Shown here piece after piece: positions 1-7,660 of a stretch of DNA of 64,000 bases (positions are counted from its first letter, which is position 1; each line of letters starts with the position of its first letter). A program made the translations under genes and the position numbers. The notes under the pieces are model-generated. The model was not told the origin of the DNA. It did not search any database and worked only from the letters and a program-made list of their open reading frames with translations. Origin of the DNA: Microbacterium telephonicum (GTDB taxonomy: Bacteria > Actinomycetota > Actinomycetes > Actinomycetales > Microbacteriaceae); NCBI RefSeq assembly GCF_003651225.1, contig NZ_RCDB01000004.1, forward strand, positions 124,001 through 188,000, written 5' to 3'.

Positions 1-192
1 CACCGGCCCGACGCTGTCGTCGTCGAGCCAGGTCAGCGCGCGCCGGCCCGAGTACGTCACGAGCACCTGCTGATCGGATGCCGGGATCTCGGATGCCGGG
101 ATCTCGGATGCCGGCTGCTCCGGTGCCGGCATTTCGGATGCCGACTGCTCGGACGTCTCCGCCGGGTCGGGCGGCGCGTCGAGCGTGGACAT
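1..192 (-). CDS. Hypothetical protein, N-terminal part only, with Pro-Ala-Ser-Glu repeats
   Basis: An open frame begins with an ATG at the right end and runs off the left edge after 64 codons, so only the N-terminus is visible. It starts MSTLDAPPDPAETSEQ and continues with several copies of a PASE(I/M/Q) unit, encoded by near-identical 15-base DNA repeats. A more ordered stretch follows, VTYSGRRALTWLDDD. The repeat part is Pro/Glu/Ser-rich and probably unstructured. No signal peptide or membrane segment is visible. I do not recognise the family. It is divergent from the thiamine-regulated ykoE operon. The start is supported only by the reading frame and the divergent layout. Confidence 0.5.
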   Translation of the reverse strand, partial: MSTLDAPPDPAETSEQSASEMPAPEQPASEIPASEIPASDQQVLVTYSGRRALTWLDDDSVGPV

Positions 193-223
193 GCGGTCAA
201 AACTACCGCCCGGTGGACGTGGC

Positions 224-229
224 TATACT
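224..229 (+). promoter_or_regulatory. Probable -10 element of the ykoEDC operon
   Basis: TATACT lies just upstream of the first conserved riboswitch base, which would place the transcript start near 236 so that the whole aptamer is transcribed. No convincing -35 hexamer is seen at 16-18 bases upstream. Confidence 0.4.
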
Positions 230-240
230 CAACGACACAA

Positions 241-328
241 CCACGGGAGTCCGGTGAGCCGGGCTGAGAGGAAGCGATCCACGCTTCGACCGTCGAACCT
301 GATCCGGATCATGCCGGCGCAGGGAGGA
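241..328 (+). promoter_or_regulatory. TPP riboswitch (thi box)
   Basis: The aptamer landmarks appear in the right order: GGGAG, then CCGGTG, then the CTGAGA core at 264-269, a variable hairpin (gaagcg/cgcttc), GACCGTCGAACCTGATC, GGATCATGCCGGCG and the closing AGGGAGG. The 3' closing strand overlaps the purine-rich ribosome-binding site GGGAGGAGA at about 322-330, five bases before the ykoE start. TPP binding would therefore be expected to block translation initiation. No separate intrinsic terminator is visible between aptamer and gene. TPP recognition is known for this RNA class; the translational mode is inferred from the overlap. Confidence 0.93.
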
Positions 329-334
329 GAGAAC

Positions 335-967
335 ATGCACGCGTCCGCGTCCACCCCCGTCACCACGGCCACGCCGAACCGCTTCGGCTGGCGCGTCGTC
401 GACATCGTCGTCGCCGCCGTCCTCGGCGTCGCCATCGGCCTGCTGTTCTGGCTGTGGAACACGATCGGCGGCGCCTGGTTCGGCGCCATGGACGCGCTCA
501 CGCCGGGCCTGGGCGGCATCGCCGTCGGCATCTGGCTGATCGGCGGCGTCATCGGCGGCCTCGTCATCCGCAAGCCCGGAGCGGCCCTGCTCGTCGAGGT
601 CGTCGCGGCGATCGTCTCGATGCTCATCGGCAATGTGTGGGGCGTCTCGACGGTGCTGTCCGGCATCGTGCAGGGCCTCGGCGCCGAGCTCGTCTTCGCG
701 GCGTTCGCGTACCGCCGCTTCGGACTTCCGGTCGCCGCCCTCGCCGGCATCGGCGCCGCCGTCGCCGCCTGGATCTTCGAGATGTTCTACGGCAGCTCGC
801 CGAACATCCTCAAGACGGTCGAGTTCAACGCCATCTACCTGGGGGCGCTCGTCGTCTCCGGTGCGGTGCTGGCCGGCGTCGTCGGCTGGCTGCTCGTGCG
901 GGCGCTCGCCGCGACCGGCGCGCTCAGTCGCTTCGCCGCCGGCCGCGAGGCGCGCGCCGAGGTCTGA
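335..967 (+). CDS. ykoE: YkoE-type substrate-binding membrane subunit of a thiamine-precursor ECF importer
   Basis: This 210-residue, very hydrophobic protein has about six membrane segments and a short polar N-terminus (MHASASTPVTTATPNRFGW). It lies directly behind a TPP riboswitch and ahead of a double ATPase and an EcfT-like subunit, the order of the ykoEDC type of transporter. In that family YkoE is the S component, predicted to bind hydroxymethylpyrimidine or a related thiamine precursor. The start was chosen because the RBS GGGAGGAGA ends five bases upstream; longer upstream frames would run through the riboswitch. The neighbour ATPase starts two bases after its stop. The exact substrate is inferred. 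Confidence 0.9.
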   Translation: MHASASTPVTTATPNRFGWRVVDIVVAAVLGVAIGLLFWLWNTIGGAWFGAMDALTPGLGGIAVGIWLIGGVIGGLVIRKPGAALLVEVVAAIVSMLIGNVWGVSTVLSGIVQGLGAELVFAAFAYRRFGLPVAALAGIGAAVAAWIFEMFYGSSPNILKTVEFNAIYLGALVVSGAVLAGVVGWLLVRALAATGALSRFAAGREARAEV

Positions 968-969
968 CG

Positions 970-2451
970 GTGACCGCTCCCGCGCGCATCGTCGCCGCCG
1001 GCTGGGGGTGGCGGTACGCCGGTCGGCGGCTCCCCGCCGTGCAGGACGTGTCGTTCACGATCGAGCCCGGCGAGCGGGTGCTGCTGCTCGGCGCGTCCGG
1101 CGCCGGCAAGTCCACTCTGCTCGCCGGCATGGCGGGGCTGCTCGGCGGCGCCGACGAAGGCGAGCAGACCGGCGACCTGCGCGTCGACGGCGCCCCGCCG
1201 CAGGCGCAGCGCGGCCGGGTCGGTCTCGTGCAGCAGGACCCGGATGCCGGTGTCGTGCTGTCGCGGGTGGGCGACGACGTCGCCTTCGGCTGCGAGAACC
1301 TCGGCCTGCCGGCCGATGCCATCCCCGCGCGCGTCGGCGAGGCGCTGGAAGACGTCGGACTCGACGTGCCGCTCGACCACCCGACGAAGGCGCTGTCGGG
1401 CGGGCAGAAGCAGCGACTCGCCCTGGCCGGCGTGCTCGCGATGCATCCCGGCGTACTGCTGCTGGACGAGCCGACCGCCAACCTCGACCCCGCCGGGGTG
1501 CGGGAGGTGCGCGCCGCGGTCGAGCGGGCGGTGTCCCGCACCGGCGCCACGCTCGTGGTCATCGAGCACCGCACCGCCGTTTGGCAGGACCTCATGACCC
1601 GCGTCATCGTCGTCGGCGCCGACGGCGGCCTGCTCGCCGACGGGCCGCCCGCCGAGGTGTTCGCGGCGCAGGGTGCGGCGCTGGCCGCGGCCGGCGTGTG
1701 GGTGCCGGGAGCGCCCGTCGACCTTCCCGTGCTCGCGCCGGCGGATGCCGCATCCGCCCCGCTGCTGTCCGCGCACGCGCTCGCGGTCTCCCGCGACGGC
1801 CGGATGCCGGTGCGCACCGGCGTCGAGCTCGACATCGCGCGCGCGGCCGCCACCGTCGTGACCGGCCCCAACGGCGCCGGCAAGTCGACGCTCGCGCTGA
1901 CGCTCGCCGGACTCCTGCCCGAGCTGCGCGGTCGGGTCGAGTCCGCGCCGGAGCTCGCGGGGAGACGCGGGACCCGCCCGTCGCGCTGGACCTCGCGCGA
2001 ACTGCTCACCCGCATCGGCACGGTCTTCCAGGATCCCGAGCACCAGTTCCTCGCGCGCACGCTCCGGGAGGAGCTCGCGGTCGGGCCGCGTGCGCTCGGG
2101 CTCGACGAGCCGGCCGTCCTGCGCATCGCCGACGACCTGCTGGAGCGGATCGGCCTCGCCCCGCTCGCCCTCGCGAACCCGTTCACGCTGTCGGGCGGGC
2201 AGAAGCGCCGGCTGTCGGTCGCGACGGTGCTGGCCACGGGTCCGCGGGTCGTGGTGCTCGACGAGCCGACGTTCGGTCAGGACCGCCGCGGCTGGACGTC
2301 GCTCGTCGCGCTGCTGCAGGAGCAGATCCTCGAGGGGCGCGCCGTCGTCGCCGTCACCCACGACGCCGACGTCGCCCACCACCTCGGCGGTCGGCACGTC
2401 GAGCTGACCGCATCCGCGACGGCCTCCGATTCCGGGCGGTCGGCGGCATGA
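970..2451 (+). CDS. ykoD: Double ATPase subunit of the ECF thiamine-precursor importer
   Basis: This 493-residue protein carries two ABC ATPase halves. The first has Walker A GASGAGKST at about 41-49, signature LSGGQKQRL near 143 and Walker B LLLDEP near 166. The second has Walker A GPNGAGKST near 298, signature LSGGQKRRL near 407 and Walker B VVLDEPTFGQD near 427. Tandem ATPases fused in one chain are typical of YkoD. It powers uptake through YkoE/YkoC at the inner face of the membrane. It starts with GTG two bases after ykoE, and its stop overlaps the ykoC ATG (ATGA), which indicates translational coupling under the same riboswitch. Confidence 0.92.
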   Translation: MTAPARIVAAGWGWRYAGRRLPAVQDVSFTIEPGERVLLLGASGAGKSTLLAGMAGLLGGADEGEQTGDLRVDGAPPQAQRGRVGLVQQDPDAGVVLSRVGDDVAFGCENLGLPADAIPARVGEALEDVGLDVPLDHPTKALSGGQKQRLALAGVLAMHPGVLLLDEPTANLDPAGVREVRAAVERAVSRTGATLVVIEHRTAVWQDLMTRVIVVGADGGLLADGPPAEVFAAQGAALAAAGVWVPGAPVDLPVLAPADAASAPLLSAHALAVSRDGRMPVRTGVELDIARAAATVVTGPNGAGKSTLALTLAGLLPELRGRVESAPELAGRRGTRPSRWTSRELLTRIGTVFQDPEHQFLARTLREELAVGPRALGLDEPAVLRIADDLLERIGLAPLALANPFTLSGGQKRRLSVATVLATGPRVVVLDEPTFGQDRRGWTSLVALLQEQILEGRAVVAVTHDADVAHHLGGRHVELTASATASDSGRSAA

Positions 2452-3242
2452 CGGCCGTCCTCTCCCGGCCCGTCGCGGCGCCGGCATCCGCGTGGCTCGA
2501 CGGGGTGAACCCGGCGACGAAGATCCTGCTCGCCCTCGTGCTGTCGGTGCCGCTGCTCGCCTCGATCGACGTCGTGAGCGCGCTCGTCGCGATCGGATTG
2601 CAACTGCTGTGCGTGCCGCTGACCGGTCTCGGTTACCGCACCGTGCTGCTGCGCCTGCTGCCGCTGGCGGCGCTGGCGCCCATCGCGGGCATCAGCATGC
2701 TGCTGTACGCCGAGCCGGGCGGGACCGTCTACTGGAGCTTCGGCGTCGCGGCCGTCAGCGACGCGTCGATCGCCTTCGCGGTCGCCGTCGCGGTGCGCGT
2801 GTTCGCACTCGCACTGCCGACGATCCTGCTGTTCGGTCGCACCGACCCGAACGACCTCGCCGCCGCGCTCGCCCAGATCGTGCGGCTGCCCAGCCGCTTC
2901 GTGCTGGGCGTGCTCGCCGGCACCCGCACCCTCGGATTGTTCGTCGACGACTGGCGCGCGATGGGACTCGCCCGTCGCGCGCGCGGGGTGGGCGACCGCG
3001 GCGCGCTGCGACGGTTCTTCTCGATGGCGTTCGTGCTGCTCGTCTTCGCGGTGCGCCGCGGCACGAAACTCGCCACGGCGATGGAGGCCCGCGGGTTCGG
3101 GGCGCCCATGACCCGCACCTGGCTGCGCCGCTCGACGCTCGGTCGCCGTGACGCCCTCGCCCTCGCGGGCGGCGTGCTGCTCATCGCCGCGGCGCTGACG
3201 GTCGCCGTCGCCGCCGGCACCTTCCGCTTCGTCTGGTCGTAG
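2448..3242 (+). CDS. ykoC: EcfT-like transmembrane subunit of the thiamine-precursor importer
   Basis: This 264-residue membrane protein has about five to six hydrophobic segments. A cytoplasmic stretch contains the EcfT-type Ala-Arg-Gly coupling motifs, visible as LARRARGVG and again as MEARGFGAP, which contact the ATPases in ECF transporters. It is the third gene of the riboswitch-controlled operon and overlaps ykoD by ATGA. It ends against the eroded tail of a convergent YjbR pseudogene, so the operon very probably ends here. Confidence 0.9.
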   Translation: MTAVLSRPVAAPASAWLDGVNPATKILLALVLSVPLLASIDVVSALVAIGLQLLCVPLTGLGYRTVLLRLLPLAALAPIAGISMLLYAEPGGTVYWSFGVAAVSDASIAFAVAVAVRVFALALPTILLFGRTDPNDLAAALAQIVRLPSRFVLGVLAGTRTLGLFVDDWRAMGLARRARGVGDRGALRRFFSMAFVLLVFAVRRGTKLATAMEARGFGAPMTRTWLRRSTLGRRDALALAGGVLLIAAALTVAVAAGTFRFVWS

Positions 3243-3243
3243 G

Positions 3244-3430
3244 CGAGGCGTCGCCGAGTTCGGCCACCTCGGTCCAGTCGCGACCCGCCGAAGTAGGCGA
3301 ACACGCGCTGCGTGTGGAAGGTGGGTCGGCCGTGACTGATCTTCTCGGCGGCCTCCGGAAGGGCGAGGGCGATGCGCCGCAGCCGCGCGAGCAGCGGATC
3401 GGCGTCGTCGAACATCACGGGATGACTCAT
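3244..3430 (-). pseudogene. YjbR/MmcQ-family gene remnant with internal deletion and lost C-terminus
   Basis: The first about 50 residues read well as a YjbR-family N-terminus (MSHPVMFDDADPLLARLR, then LPEAAEKISHGRPTF and VFAYFGGS). Right after FGGSR the frame is lost. In the next frame a typical YjbR near-C-terminal piece, DWTEVAELGDAS, follows at once. The middle of the domain (about 50-60 residues) is therefore missing, the join is out of frame, and the last part is replaced by the end of ykoC. Its ATG overlaps the stop of the upstream APH-like gene (ATGA), so it was once the second gene of that operon. Family members are small putative DNA-binding proteins of about 120 residues. Confidence 0.75.
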
Positions 3431-4152
3431 GTCGCGTCCCACAGGTCCCGGTAGTACGCGAGCCGCGCCCGGTCGGGCCGCACGCCGTACGCGTCGATGA
3501 GCGCGTCCTCCCAGCCGGGACCGTAGTTCCACGCGGTGCTCATCGAGGCGACCGCGATGTCGGCCCAGCGGTCGCCGATGCCGAGCGCCCCGAGGTCGAC
3601 ATGCGCGAGCGGGGCACCCTGATCGTCGAGCAGCGTGTTCGGCACGCACGCATCGCCGTGGCACACGACGAAGCGGTCGATCGGCGGGGCGTCGTGCAGT
3701 GCTGCAGGCACGCGGATGCCGCGCCGCCGGGCGTTCGCCGACCGCACCGACACGGTCCATTCGAACGGGCAGTCGCCGACCGGGAGCGCGTCGTGCAGCA
3801 TCCGCAGGCCCCGGCCGACGGCCGTGACGGCGGTCTCGGGGTCGGCGATCCACCGCGGCGCGACGGCCGACTCCCCCGGCAGCGCCGCCGTCACCAGCCA
3901 CTCGTGCGTGCCGTCGTCGCCGGAGTCGAGCACGCGGGGCACGCGCGCGTAGGCACCGGCCCACGCCATCCGCACCGCTTCCGACGCCATGCTCACCTCG
4001 TCGTCGCGGGGGCCGTACTTGACGAACCGTCCGTCGTCGGTGCGCCACGTGATGCCGCCGGCCTCGTTGAGCCAAACCGGGTCCAGGCCCGCGCCCTGGG
4101 CGAGCTCGCGCACCTTGTGCGGGATCGGCAGCTCCGTCGTCGGAATCGACAT
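3427..4152 (-). CDS. Aminoglycoside phosphotransferase (APH)-like kinase
   Basis: This 241-residue protein has the APH/choline-kinase fold landmarks: a glycine-containing N-lobe, the catalytic Brenner loop CHGDACVPNTLLDD at about 170-183, and the metal-binding HVDLGALGIGD segment about ten residues later, followed by WADIAVA. These match the HGDxxxxN and DxG motifs of the APH(3') group. Its length is slightly below the usual 260-270. The substrate cannot be read: it may be an aminoglycoside, a macrolide or an ordinary small metabolite, and chromosomal relatives in soil actinobacteria often have no resistance role. The stop overlaps the YjbR remnant's start. Confidence 0.8.
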   Translation of the reverse strand: MSIPTTELPIPHKVRELAQGAGLDPVWLNEAGGITWRTDDGRFVKYGPRDDEVSMASEAVRMAWAGAYARVPRVLDSGDDGTHEWLVTAALPGESAVAPRWIADPETAVTAVGRGLRMLHDALPVGDCPFEWTVSVRSANARRRGIRVPAALHDAPPIDRFVVCHGDACVPNTLLDDQGAPLAHVDLGALGIGDRWADIAVASMSTAWNYGPGWEDALIDAYGVRPDRARLAYYRDLWDAT

Positions 4153-4206
4153 CTCCCCATCCTCTCTCCCCCGGCGTCCCGGCGCACGGTCTGGTTGAGT
4201 GGAGGC

Positions 4207-4695
4207 ATGGCGTCACGACTGGGCCCTCTCACGGCGGTGGCCGCGGCGGGCGCCGGCGTCCCCGCGGTCGCGATCGGTGACGTCGCGGTGCGGCACGTGC
4301 GCCTCACGACCGGCGGCGTCGAACTCTGGGACGGCACGCACGCGCAGGAGGCGGTCGTGTGGGACGAGGTCGTCGAGCTGCGCACCGACCTGCCGACGAC
4401 GATCCTGCCCTCGCCGCGCCTGGCCGACTCGGTCGGCCCGGTGCTGCTCGGGATCCTCGGCGGTGGATACGTGTCCGAGCCGAACCGCGCCGCGGTCACG
4501 GTGCGCACCCGATCGGCGGGGGATCGCGAGTGGGAGATCGACGGTCACCACGTCACGGGTTACCGACGGCGGGATGCCGCCGTCGCCGTACGCCTCGCGC
4601 AGCGCCTGGTCGACGACGCCCCGTCACGGGCGCTCCTGGCCGTGCCGGACGAGCTGATCGCCCGGATCGGCGTGCGGATCCACCCGCGCAGGTGA
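4207..4695 (+). CDS. Conserved-looking hypothetical protein
   Basis: This 162-residue protein starts at an ATG divergent from the APH-like gene. It has one weakly hydrophobic N-terminal stretch (GPLTAVAAAGAGVPAVAIG) and then alternating short beta-like segments (VAVRHVRLTTGGVELWDG, VVWDEVVELRTD, ITGY-like) that recall a small PH-like or beta-barrel domain. No catalytic motif is visible and I do not recognise the family. Codon use matches its neighbours, so it is probably a real gene. Confidence 0.55.
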   Translation: MASRLGPLTAVAAAGAGVPAVAIGDVAVRHVRLTTGGVELWDGTHAQEAVVWDEVVELRTDLPTTILPSPRLADSVGPVLLGILGGGYVSEPNRAAVTVRTRSAGDREWEIDGHHVTGYRRRDAAVAVRLAQRLVDDAPSRALLAVPDELIARIGVRIHPRR

Positions 4696-4755
4696 CACGC
4701 AGTTTCACCTAGAGTGGGATGCAGGACCACGTTCGACGGAGAGCGAAGGAAGAGC

Positions 4756-5517
4756 ATGGACATCGTCGGAGCATCCGCCCTCGTCACCGGCGGCGCCAGC
4801 GGGCTGGGACTCGCGACCGCCCGCGCCCTGGCCGCCGCAGGCGCACACGTCGTGCTCGTCGACCTGCCGACCTCCCCCGGCGCCGACCGCGCCGCCGAAC
4901 TCGGCGGGGACTTCGTCGCCGCCGACGTCACCGATCCCACGCAGGTCGCCGCCGCGGTGGCGAAGGCATCCGCGGCCGGGCCGCTGCGTGTCGTCGTCAA
5001 CTGCGCCGGCATCGCCCCGCCCGCGAAGGTGCTCGACCGCGACGGCGCGCCGACCCCGCTCGAGCACTTCGAGCGGATCGTGCGGGTCAACCTCATCGGC
5101 ACCTACAACGTCATCGCCCAGGCCTCCGCCGCGATGGCGGCCACCGCACCGGGCGACGACGGCGACCGCGGCGTCATCGTCAACACCGCCTCCGTCGCGG
5201 CCTTCGACGGGCAGATCGGGCAACCGGCCTACTCCGCGAGCAAGGGCGGCGTGCACGCCATGACCCTCCCGATCGCCCGGGAGCTCGCCCGCCACGCCAT
5301 CCGCGTCGTGACCATCGCGCCCGGCATCATGGAGACCCCCATGCTCGCCTCGCTGCCCGCCGAGGCGCAGGACAGCCTCGGCCGGCAGGTGCCGCATCCG
5401 GCCCGCCTCGGCCGCCCCGACGAGTACGCCTCGCTCGTGCTCGAGATCGTGCGCAACGGCTACCTCAACGGCGAGACGATCCGCCTCGACGGGGCGATCC
5501 GGATGGCGCCGAAGTGA
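4756..5517 (+). CDS. Short-chain dehydrogenase, 3-hydroxyacyl-CoA dehydrogenase type II-like
   Basis: This 253-residue classical SDR has cofactor motif TGGASGLG at about 12-19, an acidic residue after beta-2 (VLVDLP) that favours NAD, the NCAGIAP structural motif, the catalytic serine in NTASVAAF, and catalytic YSASK. The insertion after NAG (VLDRDGAPTPLEHFERIVRVNLIGTYN) and the C-terminal ETIRLDGAIRMAPK resemble the HSD10/type II 3-hydroxyacyl-CoA dehydrogenase group. A role in oxidising 3-hydroxyacyl-CoA fits the enoyl-CoA hydratase that follows 130 bases later. The start has the RBS GAAGGAAGAG. Confidence 0.85.
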   Translation: MDIVGASALVTGGASGLGLATARALAAAGAHVVLVDLPTSPGADRAAELGGDFVAADVTDPTQVAAAVAKASAAGPLRVVVNCAGIAPPAKVLDRDGAPTPLEHFERIVRVNLIGTYNVIAQASAAMAATAPGDDGDRGVIVNTASVAAFDGQIGQPAYSASKGGVHAMTLPIARELARHAIRVVTIAPGIMETPMLASLPAEAQDSLGRQVPHPARLGRPDEYASLVLEIVRNGYLNGETIRLDGAIRMAPK

Positions 5518-5541
5518 CCGGACGCCGCCGCACCCGGTTCG

Positions 5542-5616
5542 CAACTCCGGAGAACTCGGCGCCGACCGCGCGATTCCGGCCGTTCCGGTCCCGCGCGCCC
5601 CGCGTCTCCGGAGTTG
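5542..5616. repeat. Intergenic inverted repeat with perfect 12-bp arms
   Basis: CAACTCCGGAGA at 5542-5553 and its exact reverse complement TCTCCGGAGTTG at 5605-5616 flank a 51-base spacer between the SDR and the hydratase gene. Spacing and palindrome look like a short dispersed intergenic element rather than a terminator; no T-run follows. It lies just upstream of the RBS of the next gene. Confidence 0.6.
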
Positions 5617-5647
5617 TGGACACCGACCGTAGTGAAAGGATGCCGCG

Positions 5648-6430
5648 ATGAGCGACACGATCCTGCTGACGCGCGACGGCGCGCTGGCCCGCCTCACCTT
5701 CAACCGTCCCGCGTTCCTCAACGCGATGGACTTCGAGATGGGGGCGCGCTGGCAGGCCCTCGCGCACGAGCTGACCGAGGACGACACGGTCGGTGCGATC
5801 CTGCTCGACGCGAACGGTCCCGCCTTCTGCGCCGGCGGCGACGTCGTGGCGATGTCGGCCTCGGGCGCCGACGGGGCCCGGATCACCGAGATGGCGCACG
5901 TCATCCACGACGGCATCCGCACGTTCACAGAGTCCGACAAGCCGATCGTCGCGGCCGTGCAGGGCGCCGTCGCCGGTGGCGGGCTCGGGCTCATGCTGAC
6001 CGCCGACCACATCGTCGCCGCACCGTCGGCGAAGTTCGTGAGCAAGTACGCGAACATCGGACTGACGCCCGATCTGGGCGTCTCGACGCTGCTGCCGGCA
6101 GCGGTCGGTCAGCGTCGGGCGCTGCAGCTGCTGCTCACCGACACGACGATCGACGCCGCCACGGCGCTGGACTGGGGCCTCGTCACCGAGGTCACCGGCG
6201 ACCCGGCCGCCCGCGCCGCGGAGGTCGCGCGCACCTGGCTCGACGGGGCGACCGCCGCGTTCGGCCAGGCCAAGCGCCTCATCCGCGCCGGTGCCCACCG
6301 TGGCCTCGCCGAGAACCTCGACGACGAGGCGGCGACGATCGGGCGCGCGTTCGACACCGACGCCGCCGCGACGCGCATCGCCGCGTTCGCCGCCGCCTCC
6401 CGCAAGACGACCACGAAGGAGCCCCGATGA
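5648..6430 (+). CDS. Enoyl-CoA hydratase/isomerase family protein
   Basis: This 260-residue crotonase-fold protein has the two oxyanion-hole segments FCAGGDVVAM at about 60-69 and GAVAGGGLGL at about 107-116. At the catalytic position it reads FVSKYANIGLTPDLGVS, with Lys/Tyr where hydratases have the first Glu and Asp in TPDLG. This is nearer to the PaaG/isomerase branch than to EchA hydratases that use two glutamates. An isomerase or ring-type acyl-CoA step is therefore as likely as plain hydration. The RBS is GAAAGGA. The gene overlaps the next SDR by ATGA. Confidence 0.85.
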   Translation: MSDTILLTRDGALARLTFNRPAFLNAMDFEMGARWQALAHELTEDDTVGAILLDANGPAFCAGGDVVAMSASGADGARITEMAHVIHDGIRTFTESDKPIVAAVQGAVAGGGLGLMLTADHIVAAPSAKFVSKYANIGLTPDLGVSTLLPAAVGQRRALQLLLTDTTIDAATALDWGLVTEVTGDPAARAAEVARTWLDGATAAFGQAKRLIRAGAHRGLAENLDDEAATIGRAFDTDAAATRIAAFAAASRKTTTKEPR

Positions 6431-7257
6431 CCCTCGCCGGCAAGACGATCCTCATGTCGGGCGGCAGCCGCGGCATCGGCCTGGCCATCGCGCTGCGCGC
6501 CGCGCGCGACGGCGCCAACATCGCGATCCTCGCGAAGACCGACGCGCCGCACCCCAAACTCGAGGGCACCGTGCACACCGCGGCGGCCGCGATCGAGGCG
6601 GCGGGCGGGCGCGCCCTCCCGATCGTCGGCGACGTGCGCGACGAGGACTCGATCACCGAGGCTGTGCTCACCGTGCAGGGCGAGTTCGGCGGCATCGACA
6701 TCGTCGTCAACAACGCCTCGGCGATCGACCTGTCCGGCTCGCTCGCACTCGCGACGAAGAAGTACGACCTGATGCAGGACGTCAACGTGCGCGGCACCTT
6801 CCTGCTCTCCCGCGCCGCGATCCCGATGCTGAAGGATGCCGGCAACCCGCACATCCTGTCGCTGTCGCCGCCGCTGAACCTCTCGCCGAAGTGGCTCGGC
6901 GCCCACACCGGCTACACGATGGCCAAGTACGGGATGACGATGGCGACCCTCGGGTTCGCGGCCGAGTTCGCGGGCGACGGCATCGCCGCCAACACGCTGT
7001 GGCCGCGCACGACGATCGCGACCGCGGCGGTGCAGTACTCGCTCGGCGGCGACCGGATGATGGCCGTCAGCCGCACCCCCGAGATCTACGCCGACGCGGC
7101 CTGCGAGGTGCTGACGAAGCCGGCACGCGAGTACACCGGTCAGACGCTCATCGTCGAGGACGTGCTCGAGGCCGCCGGTGTCCGCGACTTCTCGGGCTAC
7201 GCGGCGGTGCCCGGAACGCCTGACGGGGCCCTGTTCCCGGACGTGTTCCTCGACTAG
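6427..7257 (+). CDS. SDR-family oxidoreductase, HSDL2-like
   Basis: This 276-residue SDR begins MTLAGKTILMSGGSRGIGLAIA. It has the long loop AKTDAPHPKLEGTVHTAAAA, then NNASAIDLSG, ILSLSPPLNLSPKW and catalytic YTMAKYG, a combination typical of hydroxysteroid dehydrogenase-like protein 2. Mammalian HSDL2 adds a sterol-carrier domain that is absent here. The substrate is probably an acyl-CoA or lipid-derived hydroxy compound. It is translationally coupled to the preceding crotonase (ATGA), so the two likely act on the same acyl chain. Confidence 0.82.
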   Translation: MTLAGKTILMSGGSRGIGLAIALRAARDGANIAILAKTDAPHPKLEGTVHTAAAAIEAAGGRALPIVGDVRDEDSITEAVLTVQGEFGGIDIVVNNASAIDLSGSLALATKKYDLMQDVNVRGTFLLSRAAIPMLKDAGNPHILSLSPPLNLSPKWLGAHTGYTMAKYGMTMATLGFAAEFAGDGIAANTLWPRTTIATAAVQYSLGGDRMMAVSRTPEIYADAACEVLTKPAREYTGQTLIVEDVLEAAGVRDFSGYAAVPGTPDGALFPDVFLD

Positions 7258-7267
7258 CGTTCCCCGC

Positions 7268-7636
7268 ATGGGGGTGCGCAGTTGCTTCCCGATCCTGTCG
7301 ACCCGTGACCTGCCGGGTCTCGTCGACTTCTACGAGCGCGCGCTCGGTGGCGTCGTCGAGTACCGGTTCGACCAGGACGGTCGCGACGTGTACGTGGCGC
7401 TGTCGATCGGCGGGGTGAAGCTCGGCATCGGCTGGGATCCGCAGACGCCGGATGCCGGCGCCGGCGACCGCGCCGCCCTGTGGTTCTACGTCGACGACGT
7501 TGACGCCGCCTTCGAAGCCGCCGTCCGCAGCGGCGCCGCGGTCGAGGCGGAGCCCGCCGACATGCCCTGGGGCGAGCGGGTCGCCCGCATCCGCGACCCG
7601 CACGGCACGCTCGTCAACCTCGGCGCCGACGCCTGA
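7268..7636 (+). CDS. VOC (glyoxalase/bleomycin-resistance fold) family protein
   Basis: This 122-residue single-domain protein has the paired beta-alpha-beta-beta-beta pattern of the vicinal oxygen chelate fold: FPILSTRDLPGLVDFYERAL at the start and VDDVDAAFEAAVRSGA then RVARIRDPHGTLVNLG at the end. Relatives include lyases, dioxygenases and antibiotic-binding proteins, so the reaction is not assigned. It begins ten bases after the SDR stop and may be part of that operon. It converges with the HAD phosphatase gene. Confidence 0.78.
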   Translation: MGVRSCFPILSTRDLPGLVDFYERALGGVVEYRFDQDGRDVYVALSIGGVKLGIGWDPQTPDAGAGDRAALWFYVDDVDAAFEAAVRSGAAVEAEPADMPWGERVARIRDPHGTLVNLGADA

Positions 7637-7660
7637 GCCGGCGCCCCGGCGCGGGGCCCC

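Noticed and set aside
185..334. Longer ykoE start upstream of the ATG at 335
   Set aside because: The extra codons would lie within the TPP riboswitch; the RBS sits directly before 335.
3427..4152. Calling the APH-like kinase an antibiotic-resistance gene
   Set aside because: The kinase motifs are clear, but nothing in sequence or context shows an antibiotic substrate.
7641..7660. Terminator between the VOC and HAD genes
   Set aside because: GCCCCG/CGGGGC gives only a six-base stem with a three-base loop and no U-run; too weak in GC-rich DNA to call.
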